A stretch of DNA of 5,379 nucleotides, taken from assembly GCA_934402155.1 (NCBI GenBank), contig CAKRTP010000116.1, positions 1 to 5,379 on the forward strand, written 5' to 3'. Position 1 is the stretch's first letter; each line of letters opens with the position of its first letter. Source of the stretch: an uncultured Blautia sp. GTDB lineage: Bacteria > Bacillota > Clostridia > Lachnospirales > Lachnospiraceae. Below, piece after piece: positions 1 to 5,379 of the stretch. Both the position numbers and the translations under genes were made by a program. The notes under the pieces were generated by a model that was not told the origin of the DNA, did no database searches, and saw only the letters and a program-made list of their open reading frames with translations.

Positions 1-290
1 GATTTTCCTTCTCTTCTGTTCTTCACCAGTTTGTTCTGTTTGAGGATACGAAGCTGGTGTGATACTGCTGACTGTGTCATATTCAGAACTTTTGCAAGAT
101 CACACACGCACACCTCTGCTTCAAAAAGGACAAACAGGATGCGGATACGGGTAGAATCCGCAAAAACTTTGAAAAGATCTGCCAGATCATATAATTCTTC
201 CTCATCCGGCATTGTTTCATTCACGATCTTGAGCAGTTCCTCATGTATTTCCTCACACTCACAGCTGATTTCTTCTCTTTCTTCTGCCAT
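1..290 (-). CDS. ArsR/SmtB-family metal-sensing repressor, CadC-like (3' end cut by window)
   Basis: Reading the minus strand from the ATG at 290 gives 96 residues with no stop before the window edge. The family is about 120 residues long, so roughly 25 C-terminal residues are missing. The core (about residues 38-96) is a winged-helix ArsR domain: FADSTRIRIL, then EVCVCDLA (58-65), then the recognition helix TQSAVSHQLRIL (72-83), then the wing start NRREGK. In CadC-type sensors the CVC pair in helix 3 works with cysteines on the N-terminal arm to bind Cd/Pb/Zn; here C61 and C63 are present together with C10 and C12. Any helix-5 zinc ligands would lie outside the window. It starts 36 bases after the ATPase stop and is probably the last gene of the metal operon. 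The ribosome-binding site is weak (GAAAGAGAG) and no earlier in-frame start exists in the gap. It likely represses the operon through the dyad at 2539-2560. Family assignment is firm; metal identity is inferred. Confidence 0.93.
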   Translation of the reverse strand, partial: MAEEREEISCECEEIHEELLKIVNETMPDEEELYDLADLFKVFADSTRIRILFVLFEAEVCVCDLAKVLNMTQSAVSHQLRILKQNKLVKNRREGK

Positions 291-326
291 AACTGTCTCT
301 CTTTCTGTATAATATAGCTGCCGATC

Positions 327-2195
327 TTACAGTTTTTTTACAAACAGGGTTCTGATCGCATTCAGTACTGCAATGATCATAACTCCGACATCTGCAAAAA
401 TCGCAAACCACATATTTGCGATGCCCACTGCACCAAGGATCAGACAGATCACCTTGATGCCAATTGCAAAGTAAATATTCTCATACACGATCCGCATACA
501 TTTCTTTGCGATCCGAATTGCCTTGACGATCTTCATCGGATCATCATCCATCAGAACGACATCAGCCGCCTCGATAGCCGCATCTGAACCAAGAGCTCCC
601 ATCGCAATACCGATATCTGCTCTGGAAAGTACAGGAGCATCATTGATACCATCTCCAACAAAAGCCAGTTTCTCTTTTTCGTTCTTTTTCTCAAGAAGTT
701 CTTCTACCTTTGTTACCTTGTCGGCAGGAAGAAGTTCGCTGTACACTCTGTCAACTCCAAGTTCTGATGCAACCTGCTGCGCTACTTTGTCAATATCACC
801 TGTCAGCATGACTGTTTCTCTGACACCGTTTTTCTTAAGCTTTGCAATCGCTTCTCCGGAAGTTGGTTTCGGAATATCCGAGATCAGGATATGCCCTTCA
901 TAAACACCATCCACTGCTACATGGATGACAGTTCCTACATGGTGACATTCTACCGGTTTCACACCGATCCGCTCCATCAGTCTGCTGTTTCCGACTGCAA
1001 CAGCAACACCATCCACCTTCGCCATAACACCATTTCCGCTGATTTCTTCTACATCAGATACCCGGTTCTGATCGATTTCCTTACCATAGGCAGTCTTTAA
1101 ACTGCGGCTGATCGGATGTGTGGAAAAGCTCTCCGCAAGTGCTGCGTATTCAAGGATTTTTGGCTCTTCTATTTTGTTGTGGTGAACACCTGCCACCTCA
1201 AATACACCTTTTGTCAGTGTACCTGTCTTATCAAAAACCACATATCTTGTCTGAGCCAGAGTTTCCAGATAGTTGGATCCTTTGACCAGAACACCTGCAT
1301 TGCTGGCTCCGCCGATTCCGGCAAAAAAGCTCAGAGGAATGCTGATCACAAGAGCACATGGACAGCTGATTACAAGGAATGTCAGCGCTCTGTAGATCCA
1401 CTGCCCCCACTGTGGTTCCATGTGAAGGACTCCCATACTTACAAGCGGTGGCAGAACAGCCAGGGCAAGTGCTCCATAGCAGACTGCCGGTGTATAATAA
1501 CGGGCAAATCTGGAAATAAAATTCTCAGATCTGGATTTGCGGGAACTGGAATTCTCCACAAGCTCCAGGATTTTGGAAACTGTAGATTCGCCAAACTCTC
1601 TGGTTGTACGGATTTTGAGTACACCTGTCATATTGATGCACCCGCTGATGATCTCATCTCCCGGCTTTGCATTTCGCGGAAGACTTTCTCCTGTAAGCGC
1701 ACTTGTATTCAGTGTAGTTGTTCCCTCGATGATCACACCGTCGATCGGAACTTTTTCGCCAGGCTGTACAACGATGATCGAACCAATCTCAACTTCGTCA
1801 GGATCTACCTTCTCTAATTTACCGTCTTTTTCTATGTTGGCATAATCCGGACGGATATCCATCAGTTCACTGATATTGCGGCGGCTTTTTCCGACAGCAT
1901 AGCTCTGAAAAAGTTCTCCGATCTGATAGAAAAGCATAACTGCCGTACCTTCTTTGTAATCTCGAAGCAGGATTGCTCCTATTGTTGCCACCGCCATCAG
2001 GAAATTCTCATCAAATACCTGCTTATTGCGGATTCCCTTGAATGCTTTTTTCAGAATATCATATCCGATCACAAGATATGGAATCATATAGAGTGCAAAT
2101 TCCAGATATCCGTCAATCGGAAGCAGGGACAGCACTACGATCAGTGCAGATGCTATGATAATTCGTGTCAGCATTTTTTTCTGCTTTTTGTTCAT
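327..2195 (-). CDS. cadA: Zn2+/Cd2+/Pb2+-exporting P1B-type ATPase (CadA/ZntA class) lacking an N-terminal HMA domain
   Basis: The 622-residue inner-membrane pump exports divalent soft metals using ATP. Visible landmarks in order: two hydrophobic segments (about 10-27 and 31-48), two more (about 63-98), the actuator motif TGES at 168-171, the transport-site CPC at 278-280 followed by SIP (285-287), the phosphorylation motif DKTGT at 322-326, the HP dipeptide at 360-361, GDGINDAP at 514-521, and a final membrane pair. The final pair carries K581 in AIGIKVICL and D602 in FADVGV. CPC with these Lys and Asp positions matches the P1B-2 (Zn/Cd/Pb) class rather than copper pumps. CadA and ZntA normally carry an N-terminal HMA domain, but this protein begins almost directly at the first membrane helix, and a separate HMA protein is encoded just upstream. 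The start is supported by AAAGGAGGAG at 2204-2213. The gene lies in an operon with that HMA protein and the ArsR repressor. Exact metal preference cannot be read from the sequence. Confidence 0.96.
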   Translation of the reverse strand: MNKKQKKMLTRIIIASALIVVLSLLPIDGYLEFALYMIPYLVIGYDILKKAFKGIRNKQVFDENFLMAVATIGAILLRDYKEGTAVMLFYQIGELFQSYAVGKSRRNISELMDIRPDYANIEKDGKLEKVDPDEVEIGSIIVVQPGEKVPIDGVIIEGTTTLNTSALTGESLPRNAKPGDEIISGCINMTGVLKIRTTREFGESTVSKILELVENSSSRKSRSENFISRFARYYTPAVCYGALALAVLPPLVSMGVLHMEPQWGQWIYRALTFLVISCPCALVISIPLSFFAGIGGASNAGVLVKGSNYLETLAQTRYVVFDKTGTLTKGVFEVAGVHHNKIEEPKILEYAALAESFSTHPISRSLKTAYGKEIDQNRVSDVEEISGNGVMAKVDGVAVAVGNSRLMERIGVKPVECHHVGTVIHVAVDGVYEGHILISDIPKPTSGEAIAKLKKNGVRETVMLTGDIDKVAQQVASELGVDRVYSELLPADKVTKVEELLEKKNEKEKLAFVGDGINDAPVLSRADIGIAMGALGSDAAIEAADVVLMDDDPMKIVKAIRIAKKCMRIVYENIYFAIGIKVICLILGAVGIANMWFAIFADVGVMIIAVLNAIRTLFVKKL

Positions 2196-2243
2196 GTCCT
2201 CATCTCCTCCTTTAACTACTCAGAAAATGTCCGGTAAATGTCG

Positions 2244-2269
2244 GGATGCCCTGCCGAAGCAGAGCATCC
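2244..2269 (-). promoter_or_regulatory. Intercistronic RNA hairpin with UUCG loop, no U-tract
   Basis: On the minus strand GGATGCTCTGC pairs with GCAGGGCATCC over 11 bp (one G-U) and closes on the tetraloop TTCG flanked by C and G, the exceptionally stable cUUCGg form. It sits in the 85-base gap between the HMA gene and the ATPase gene. It is not followed by a run of T, so it is unlikely to be an efficient intrinsic terminator. A role in protecting the upstream HMA transcript from 3' decay, or in partly separating the two cistrons, is inference. Confidence 0.7.
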
Positions 2270-2280
2270 TTAAGATCATC

Positions 2281-2499
2281 TTATAAATAAATCTCGCAGT
2301 CGTCCTCTACCTTCTTGCAGTTTCTGAGAACTTCTTTCATTACACTCTTCGGATCCTGTCCTTCCTCAAATTCTACATTCATCTTGAGCATCATGAAATT
2401 TACAGTTGCATCCTTAACACCTGCTGTGTTCTTAGCTGCCTCTTCCATTTTGTTTGCGCAGTTTGCACAGTCAACTTCGATTTTGTAGGATTTCTTCAT
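2281..2499 (-). CDS. Stand-alone heavy-metal-associated (HMA) domain protein
   Basis: The 72-residue cytosolic protein is one HMA (ferredoxin-like) domain with almost nothing else. The metal site is DCANC at 10-14, with C11 and C14 as ligands. An Asp directly before CxxC is typical of the HMA domains of Zn/Cd pumps, whereas copper chaperones usually have MxCxxC. Two further cysteines, C61 and C68, lie near the end, and C68 is set among acidic residues (EDDCE), which could add metal ligands. It is the first gene behind the metal-controlled promoter, with ribosome-binding site AAGGAGA seven bases before the ATG. The ATPase encoded 85 bases downstream lacks this domain, so the pair looks like a split version of a usual CadA/ZntA. 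It probably delivers metal to the pump or buffers or regulates it. A copper-chaperone label (CopZ) would be a poor fit given the zinc-type motif and the partner. Confidence 0.93.
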   Translation of the reverse strand: MKKSYKIEVDCANCANKMEEAAKNTAGVKDATVNFMMLKMNVEFEEGQDPKSVMKEVLRNCKKVEDDCEIYL

Positions 2500-2506
2500 G
2501 GTACTA

Positions 2507-2513
2507 TCTCCTT
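2507..2513 (-). promoter_or_regulatory. Ribosome-binding site of the HMA gene
   Basis: The motif AAGGAGA reads on the minus strand and is followed by seven bases before the ATG at 2499. It fixes the start of the HMA protein and is the strongest visible translation signal immediately downstream of the operator. Confidence 0.8.
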
Positions 2514-2538
2514 CTCATAGATATTTTATTCACGTTTT

Positions 2539-2560
2539 CATATGAACAATCATTCATATG
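2539..2560 (-). promoter_or_regulatory. ArsR/SmtB-type operator dyad
   Basis: A perfect 8-bp inverted repeat, CATATGAA - 6 bases - TTCATATG, lies between the -10 box and the HMA gene. Its core, TGAACA-AT-CATTCA, resembles the 6-2-6 core known for SmtB operators (TGAACA-GT-TATTCA). It begins about ten bases downstream of the -10 box, so a bound repressor would cover the transcription start. The repressor is presumably the ArsR protein encoded at the end of this operon, giving autoregulation. The sequence match is seen directly; the protein-site pairing is inferred. Confidence 0.82.
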
Positions 2561-2569
2561 TTTGATTGT

Positions 2570-2597
2570 ATTATATCATCTATTTAAAATATGTCAA
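2570..2597 (-). promoter_or_regulatory. Sigma-A promoter of the metal-resistance operon
   Basis: A perfect -35 box TTGACA (2597-2592) and a perfect -10 box TATAAT (2575-2570) are separated by 16 bases on the minus strand. Transcription would begin near 2563, just before the operator dyad. Both hexamers match consensus, so the basal promoter should be strong and would need tight repression, which fits the operator placed over the start site. Confidence 0.88.
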
Positions 2598-2616
2598 TAT
2601 CATTATTTTATATAGA

Positions 2617-2658
2617 GAGAAAAAAAATCCTCCCGGTACTCTAACATACCGAAAGGAT
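2617..2658 (-). terminator. Intrinsic terminator of the methyltransferase gene
   Basis: Seven bases after the methyltransferase stop codon, ATCCTTTCGGTA (2658-2647) pairs with TACCGGGAGGAT (2638-2627) over 12 bp with two G-U pairs and an 8-base loop. A run of eight T follows (2627-2620). It ends transcription about 20 bases upstream of the metal operon's -35 box, insulating that operon from read-through. Confidence 0.93.
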
Positions 2659-2665
2659 CTTTGTT

Positions 2666-4054
2666 TTATTTCTTTACAAACACTGCGACTGCTTCTGTCC
2701 ACACTGTCTCACAGAACTGGTCTACGCAGCAGGCTTTCTCAAGGCGATATCCTGCCTGCAGAAATGCCTCCAGATCACGGGCGAGACTGGTTGCCTTACA
2801 GGAAACATATACAATGCGGTTCACACCATAGGAGAGAATCTTCGGCAGTGCCTTCGGGTGGATTCCGTCACGAGGAGGATCCAGTACGATGACGTCCGGT
2901 TTCTCGGTCAGATCATCAAGAACCTTAAGAACATCACCTGCGATAAATTTACAGTTATCAAGACCATTCAGTTTCGCATTCTCCCGTGCTGCTTCTACAG
3001 CATCTTCTACGATCTCCACACCGATCACTTCCTTCGCTACCGGTGCGAGAAGCTGTGCGATCGTGCCGGTTCCGCTGTACAGGTCAAAGACTTCCATTCC
3101 GCTGGTATTCTGAATATAATCTCTGACAACATTGTAGAGAACTTCCGCCGCCAGAGAGTTTGGCTGGAAGAAGGAAAATGTACTGATCCGGAATTTCAGT
3201 CCCAACAGTGTCTCATAGAAGTAGTCCTGCCCATAGAGGATTCTTGTCTCATCACTCTTGACCACATCAGAAAGAGAATCATTAATGATATGCATGATCC
3301 CGACGATTTTTCCCTCCAGCGGAAGTGCCAGAAGCTGTTCCTTAAGTGGTTCCAGATCATATTCTTCCTGACTGGTAGTGACCAGATGTACCAGGATCTC
3401 TCCTGAGGTCACACCACGCCTCAGCATCAGATGACGTAGATAGCCGACATGCTGAAGTTTCCGATAATAGGAAGCTTTTTTCTCCTGAAAAAACTCTCTT
3501 ACACAGACCAGAATATCTGTCATATCTCTGTGCACCAGTTTGCAGTCATCTGTGTTCAGGATATCATAAGTACTGCCTTTCTTATGCAGCCCCAGAGAAA
3601 GTGGTCCGTCTTTATATTCATCCCCAAAAGAAAATTCCATTTTGTTGCGGTAACCAAACTCGATCGGACTTCCATGGATCCCTTCCCATTTAAAATCAGC
3701 ATTGCCTTCCGCGTCTGTCTGTCCTCCCTGGATCAGTGCATTCTCCAGAAGCTCCCTGATCTGTGTATCTTTCATTCTGAGCTGATTTTCATAGGACATC
3801 GTCTGATACATGCATCCGCCGCATGCCGGAAAATTACTGCACACCGGATCTCTTGTCTCCTGTTCAGATTTCTCCAGGACTTCCATAATACGTCCCTGTG
3901 CTCTGCCGGCACGCTTCTTCTGGATCATAAAGCGCACTTTCTGTCCAGGAATTCCGTTTTTGATCAGCACCTTCTGGTCATCCACCAGAACATATCCTTT
4001 ATTCGGAAAGTCTACTTTTTCGATCGTACCCTCGTAAATTTCACCTTTTTTCAT
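2666..4054 (-). CDS. rlmD: 23S rRNA (uracil-C5)-methyltransferase, RlmD/RumA family (TrmA superfamily)
   Basis: The enzyme methylates C5 of a uracil in 23S rRNA (U1939 in E. coli numbering) using S-adenosylmethionine; Bacillus relatives (RlmCD) also modify U747. With the start at 4054 the protein has 462 residues, normal for the family. Order of features: TRAM RNA-binding domain (about 1-60); iron-sulfur cysteines C72, C78 and C81 in CSNFPACGGC, with the fourth ligand probably C171 in DDCKLVH; FQPNS at 296-300; SAM-binding DLYSGTGT ending at 331; DPPRDG at 392-397; and the nucleophile C419 in YVSCKATSLARDL. The usual C-terminal motif D-x-F-P-x-T-x-H-V-E appears here as VDQFCETVWTE, keeping the base-acting Glu (E454) but losing the Pro and His. 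An ATG at 4066 would add four residues but has no ribosome-binding site. The gene is monocistronic or co-transcribed only with genes upstream, since a strong terminator follows. The exact target uracil is inferred from the family. Confidence 0.93.
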   Translation of the reverse strand: MKKGEIYEGTIEKVDFPNKGYVLVDDQKVLIKNGIPGQKVRFMIQKKRAGRAQGRIMEVLEKSEQETRDPVCSNFPACGGCMYQTMSYENQLRMKDTQIRELLENALIQGGQTDAEGNADFKWEGIHGSPIEFGYRNKMEFSFGDEYKDGPLSLGLHKKGSTYDILNTDDCKLVHRDMTDILVCVREFFQEKKASYYRKLQHVGYLRHLMLRRGVTSGEILVHLVTTSQEEYDLEPLKEQLLALPLEGKIVGIMHIINDSLSDVVKSDETRILYGQDYFYETLLGLKFRISTFSFFQPNSLAAEVLYNVVRDYIQNTSGMEVFDLYSGTGTIAQLLAPVAKEVIGVEIVEDAVEAARENAKLNGLDNCKFIAGDVLKVLDDLTEKPDVIVLDPPRDGIHPKALPKILSYGVNRIVYVSCKATSLARDLEAFLQAGYRLEKACCVDQFCETVWTEAVAVFVKK

Positions 4055-4059
4055 TCTAT

Positions 4060-4064
4060 ACCTC
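4060..4064 (-). promoter_or_regulatory. Ribosome-binding site deciding the methyltransferase start
   Basis: GAGGT on the minus strand lies five bases before the ATG at 4054 and overlaps the alternative in-frame ATG at 4066. No purine-rich site precedes 4066, so initiation at 4054 is favoured. The resulting protein begins MKKGEIYEG, a natural beginning for a TRAM domain. Confidence 0.6.
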
Positions 4065-4100
4065 ATATTCTGTATTTCTGTTCACTCTGGCTGTCGACAG

Positions 4101-4132
4101 TAAAACAGCCCCGGTATCTCTGCCGGAGCTGT
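4101..4132 (-). terminator. Hairpin, possible weak terminator of the small membrane protein gene
   Basis: On the minus strand ACAGCTCCGG (4132-4123) pairs with CCGGGGCTGT (4114-4105) over 10 bp with one G-U and an 8-base loop. Only four T follow (TTTTA), so termination may be partial, letting some transcripts continue into the methyltransferase gene. It begins about 33 bases after the stop codon of the small gene. Confidence 0.55.
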
Positions 4133-4165
4133 ATAAATACTATCTGCCAAATGGTTATGATGCAC

Positions 4166-4420
4166 TTACTCTTCTTCGTCATCCTCAAAATAGTCATCGA
4201 AATCATCATCAAAATCTTCTTCGAAGTCTTCCAGATAATCCGGTGTGAAGAAACGATATACTGCAAATGCGATACCTGCTACTGCAGCGACTGCACCAAC
4301 AATTGCCAGTACCCAGAGAACTGTATTCTTTTCTTTTTCGTCCTCTTTCTTCTTAAGGGTTGAAAGTAATTCCTCAATTTTGGCATTCATATTCAGATTG
4401 TTGAGATTATTCAGATTCAT
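4166..4420 (-). CDS. Small single-pass membrane protein with acidic/aromatic C-terminal tail, function unknown
   Basis: With the start at 4420 the product has 84 residues; I do not recognise a functional family. Three parts are visible. The N-terminal 10 residues are an Asn/Leu repeat (NLNNLNNLN), followed by a short charged, probably helical stretch (KIEELLSTLKKKEDEKEK, about 14-31). One hydrophobic segment spans about 33-58 (TVLWVLAIVGAVAAVAG and onwards). The tail, residues 61-84, is almost wholly Asp/Glu with an aromatic every fourth residue (Y62, F66, F70, F74, F78). The lysine-rich side before the membrane segment suggests N-inside, acidic tail outside. In-frame ATGs at 4444 and 4432 would give 92 or 88 residues. 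I prefer 4420 because GGTG lies six bases and GAGAGG twelve bases upstream, and because the likely transcription start near 4451 leaves almost no leader for 4444. It sits between psd and the methyltransferase; I recall similar acidic-tail proteins in Clostridia but cannot verify it here. Confidence 0.8.
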   Translation of the reverse strand: MNLNNLNNLNMNAKIEELLSTLKKKEDEKEKNTVLWVLAIVGAVAAVAGIAFAVYRFFTPDYLEDFEEDFDDDFDDYFEDDEEE

Positions 4421-4457
4421 TCTATGCACCATCCTCTCGCTCATTTTTATATCCCAT

Positions 4458-4486
4458 AGTATATCACTATTTGTGTTGTTTTACCA
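4458..4486 (-). promoter_or_regulatory. Probable extended -10 promoter of the small membrane protein gene
   Basis: The minus strand shows TGATATACT (4466-4458), an extended -10 element (TG-N-TATACT). Seventeen bases further upstream is a poor -35 (TGGTAA, 4486-4481). It lies in the 58-base gap after the psd stop. Transcription would start near 4451, about 30 bases before the favoured ATG at 4420. The weak -35 keeps confidence moderate; the gene could also be read from the psd promoter. Confidence 0.45.
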
Positions 4487-4502
4487 TATTTTCTCAAAAA
4501 TT

Positions 4503-5372
4503 TTAGATTTTCCCGCTTCCTATCCGGGAGCCAATCTGAACTTTTGTCTCGACCCCGTCTGCCGAGTTCATCAGAATATCCATATCCGGAAAAACCTTAT
4601 CCTTCTGGGTCATATAAATGATCGTAGAGCCGCCGAATGCAAAATTTCCCTTCTCCTGCCCACGGGTCACACACTGCATTACAGGACGATTCTCAATCTT
4701 TCCAACCATCAGGGCTCCAACCTCCATCATCAGAAGCGTTCCGAAATGTTCAGATCGAAGAAGCGAATACTCTCTTGTATTCTCCTTGTAGATCGGATAA
4801 ATATCATTCGCCACAGGATTTACTGTGTGCAGAACCCCCGGAATCCTCCGGCGCACCGATTCTCTGCCATCATCCACATAGATATAGCGGTGATAATCAT
4901 CCACGCTGAGACGAAATACCCACAGATAGCCTTCTGAGAAATGCTTTGCAAGTCTCTCATCACGAAGCAGGCTTGCGACTGTATAACAGGTCTGCTTGAT
5001 CGTGACTTTCAGCTGAGGTTCGATAGGATATACGCTTAAACGACAGTCACATGGACTGATAAAATGGCTTTCATCCATATCGACCATGCGTGCACCCTGT
5101 TTCAGTTTTCTTTTGAAAAAATCATTATATGAAGAATATTTTTTTTCTTCATAATCCTTCATATTGATCCCGTTTTTTCTGACAAAGGGTTCCACTGCAA
5201 GCGCAGAGAGCCGTGAATCCAGAACCCGGCCTCCCAGCTTTGAAACTGCCGGTGATACGAGCGGTCTTAAGAGACATCTCCCTGCCGCACTTCCATAAAG
5301 CTTCTCCAGAAGTCTGTCCTGGCCGTTATTCTCCTGCCATTTATGCCCCTCACGATCTGCTGTATATCGCAT
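4503..5372 (-). CDS. psd: Phosphatidylserine decarboxylase proenzyme, type II-like
   Basis: The enzyme converts phosphatidylserine to phosphatidylethanolamine at the membrane and cleaves itself to form a pyruvoyl cofactor. The 289 residues match the usual length of about 290. Landmarks: LLEKLYGSAAGR near the N-terminus (21-32), SYNDFFKRKLK (81-91), SPCDC at 106-110, FRLSVDDYHRYIYVDDG (153-169), PGVLHTVNPVA (178-188), MMEVGALMVGKI (215-226), and FGGST at 246-250. In FGGST cleavage between G248 and S249 would make S249 the pyruvoyl residue. D109 fits the Asp of the Asp-His-Ser triad. The usual DYHRxH motif is DYHRYI here, so the second His is Ile164, and the usual SPxDG is SPCDC. Autocleavage may therefore rely on another residue, possibly as a clade trait. 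The ATG at 5372 gives an N-terminus aligned with relatives, but only seven upstream bases are visible and the frame is open to the edge, so a longer form or the ribosome-binding site may lie outside. No GC-rich terminator follows. Confidence 0.93.
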   Translation of the reverse strand: MRYTADREGHKWQENNGQDRLLEKLYGSAAGRCLLRPLVSPAVSKLGGRVLDSRLSALAVEPFVRKNGINMKDYEEKKYSSYNDFFKRKLKQGARMVDMDESHFISPCDCRLSVYPIEPQLKVTIKQTCYTVASLLRDERLAKHFSEGYLWVFRLSVDDYHRYIYVDDGRESVRRRIPGVLHTVNPVANDIYPIYKENTREYSLLRSEHFGTLLMMEVGALMVGKIENRPVMQCVTRGQEKGNFAFGGSTIIYMTQKDKVFPDMDILMNSADGVETKVQIGSRIGSGKI

Positions 5373-5379
5373 AAGCTTA

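Noticed and set aside
31..312. Plus-strand open frame of 93 codons at the left edge
   Set aside because: It is Ser/Thr-rich shadow sequence opposite the ArsR gene, whose conserved domain is clear on the minus strand.
291..326. Possible separate promoter for the ArsR gene (TATATTAT-like stretch)
   Set aside because: The AT-rich stretch has no -35 hexamer at acceptable spacing and no operator dyad; the 36-base gap is better explained by operon transcription.
1116..1817. Plus-strand open frame of 233 codons opposite the ATPase gene
   Set aside because: It lies wholly inside the P-type ATPase gene with its motifs intact on the other strand; the Cys/His/Ser-rich translation is typical of antisense reading.
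2225..2246. Imperfect tandem 11-base repeat (AAATGTCCGGT, AAATGTCGGGA) upstream of the ATPase ribosome-binding site
   Set aside because: Only two copies with mismatches; could be chance, and no regulator is suggested.
3449..4363. Long plus-strand open frame of 304 codons opposite the methyltransferase and small membrane protein genes
   Set aside because: It is antisense to two well-supported genes, crosses their boundary, has no recognisable domain and no ribosome-binding site; its composition is that of a reverse-strand shadow.
4484..4512. AT-rich self-complementary AAAATTTT region after psd as a terminator
   Set aside because: There is no GC-containing stem; the pairing would be very weak, so no terminator was called.

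Overview
The window reads as part of a low-to-moderate-GC Firmicutes chromosome. It is most likely a Clostridia member of the Lachnospiraceae type, judging by the protein styles: a short type II phosphatidylserine decarboxylase, a stand-alone HMA protein paired with an HMA-less metal ATPase, and a small membrane protein with an acidic tail. This placement is inference, with no database search behind it. All six genes lie on the minus strand, so transcription runs from high to low coordinates. No mobile element, CRISPR array, RNA gene or prophage signature was seen.

Layout in transcription order: (1) psd, phosphatidylserine decarboxylase (5372 to 4503), start near the window edge. (2) A small membrane protein of unknown function with a repetitive acidic/aromatic tail (4420 to 4166), apparently with its own extended -10 promoter and followed by a hairpin that could be a weak terminator. 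(3) An RlmD/RumA-type 23S rRNA uracil-C5 methyltransferase (4054 to 2666), closed by a strong intrinsic terminator. (4) A metal-resistance operon: consensus promoter plus ArsR-type operator (2539-2597), a 72-residue HMA metal-binding protein (2499 to 2281), a CadA-type Zn/Cd/Pb-exporting P1B ATPase (2195 to 327), and a CadC-like ArsR repressor (290 to 1) that runs off the left edge.

The metal operon is the most coherent unit. The inferred model is that the ArsR/CadC-like repressor, encoded last, binds the dyad over the transcription start ahead of the HMA gene and is released by a thiophilic divalent metal. The HMA protein then hands metal to, or regulates, the ATPase, which lacks its own N-terminal HMA domain. 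An intergenic hairpin with a UUCG loop and no U-tract separates the HMA and ATPase cistrons and may tune their relative expression.

The operon is recognisable as a variant of known CadA/CadC systems rather than a new system. The points most worth a second look are the compound operator, the UUCG hairpin, the acidic-tail protein, and the unusual active-site motifs in psd and the methyltransferase.
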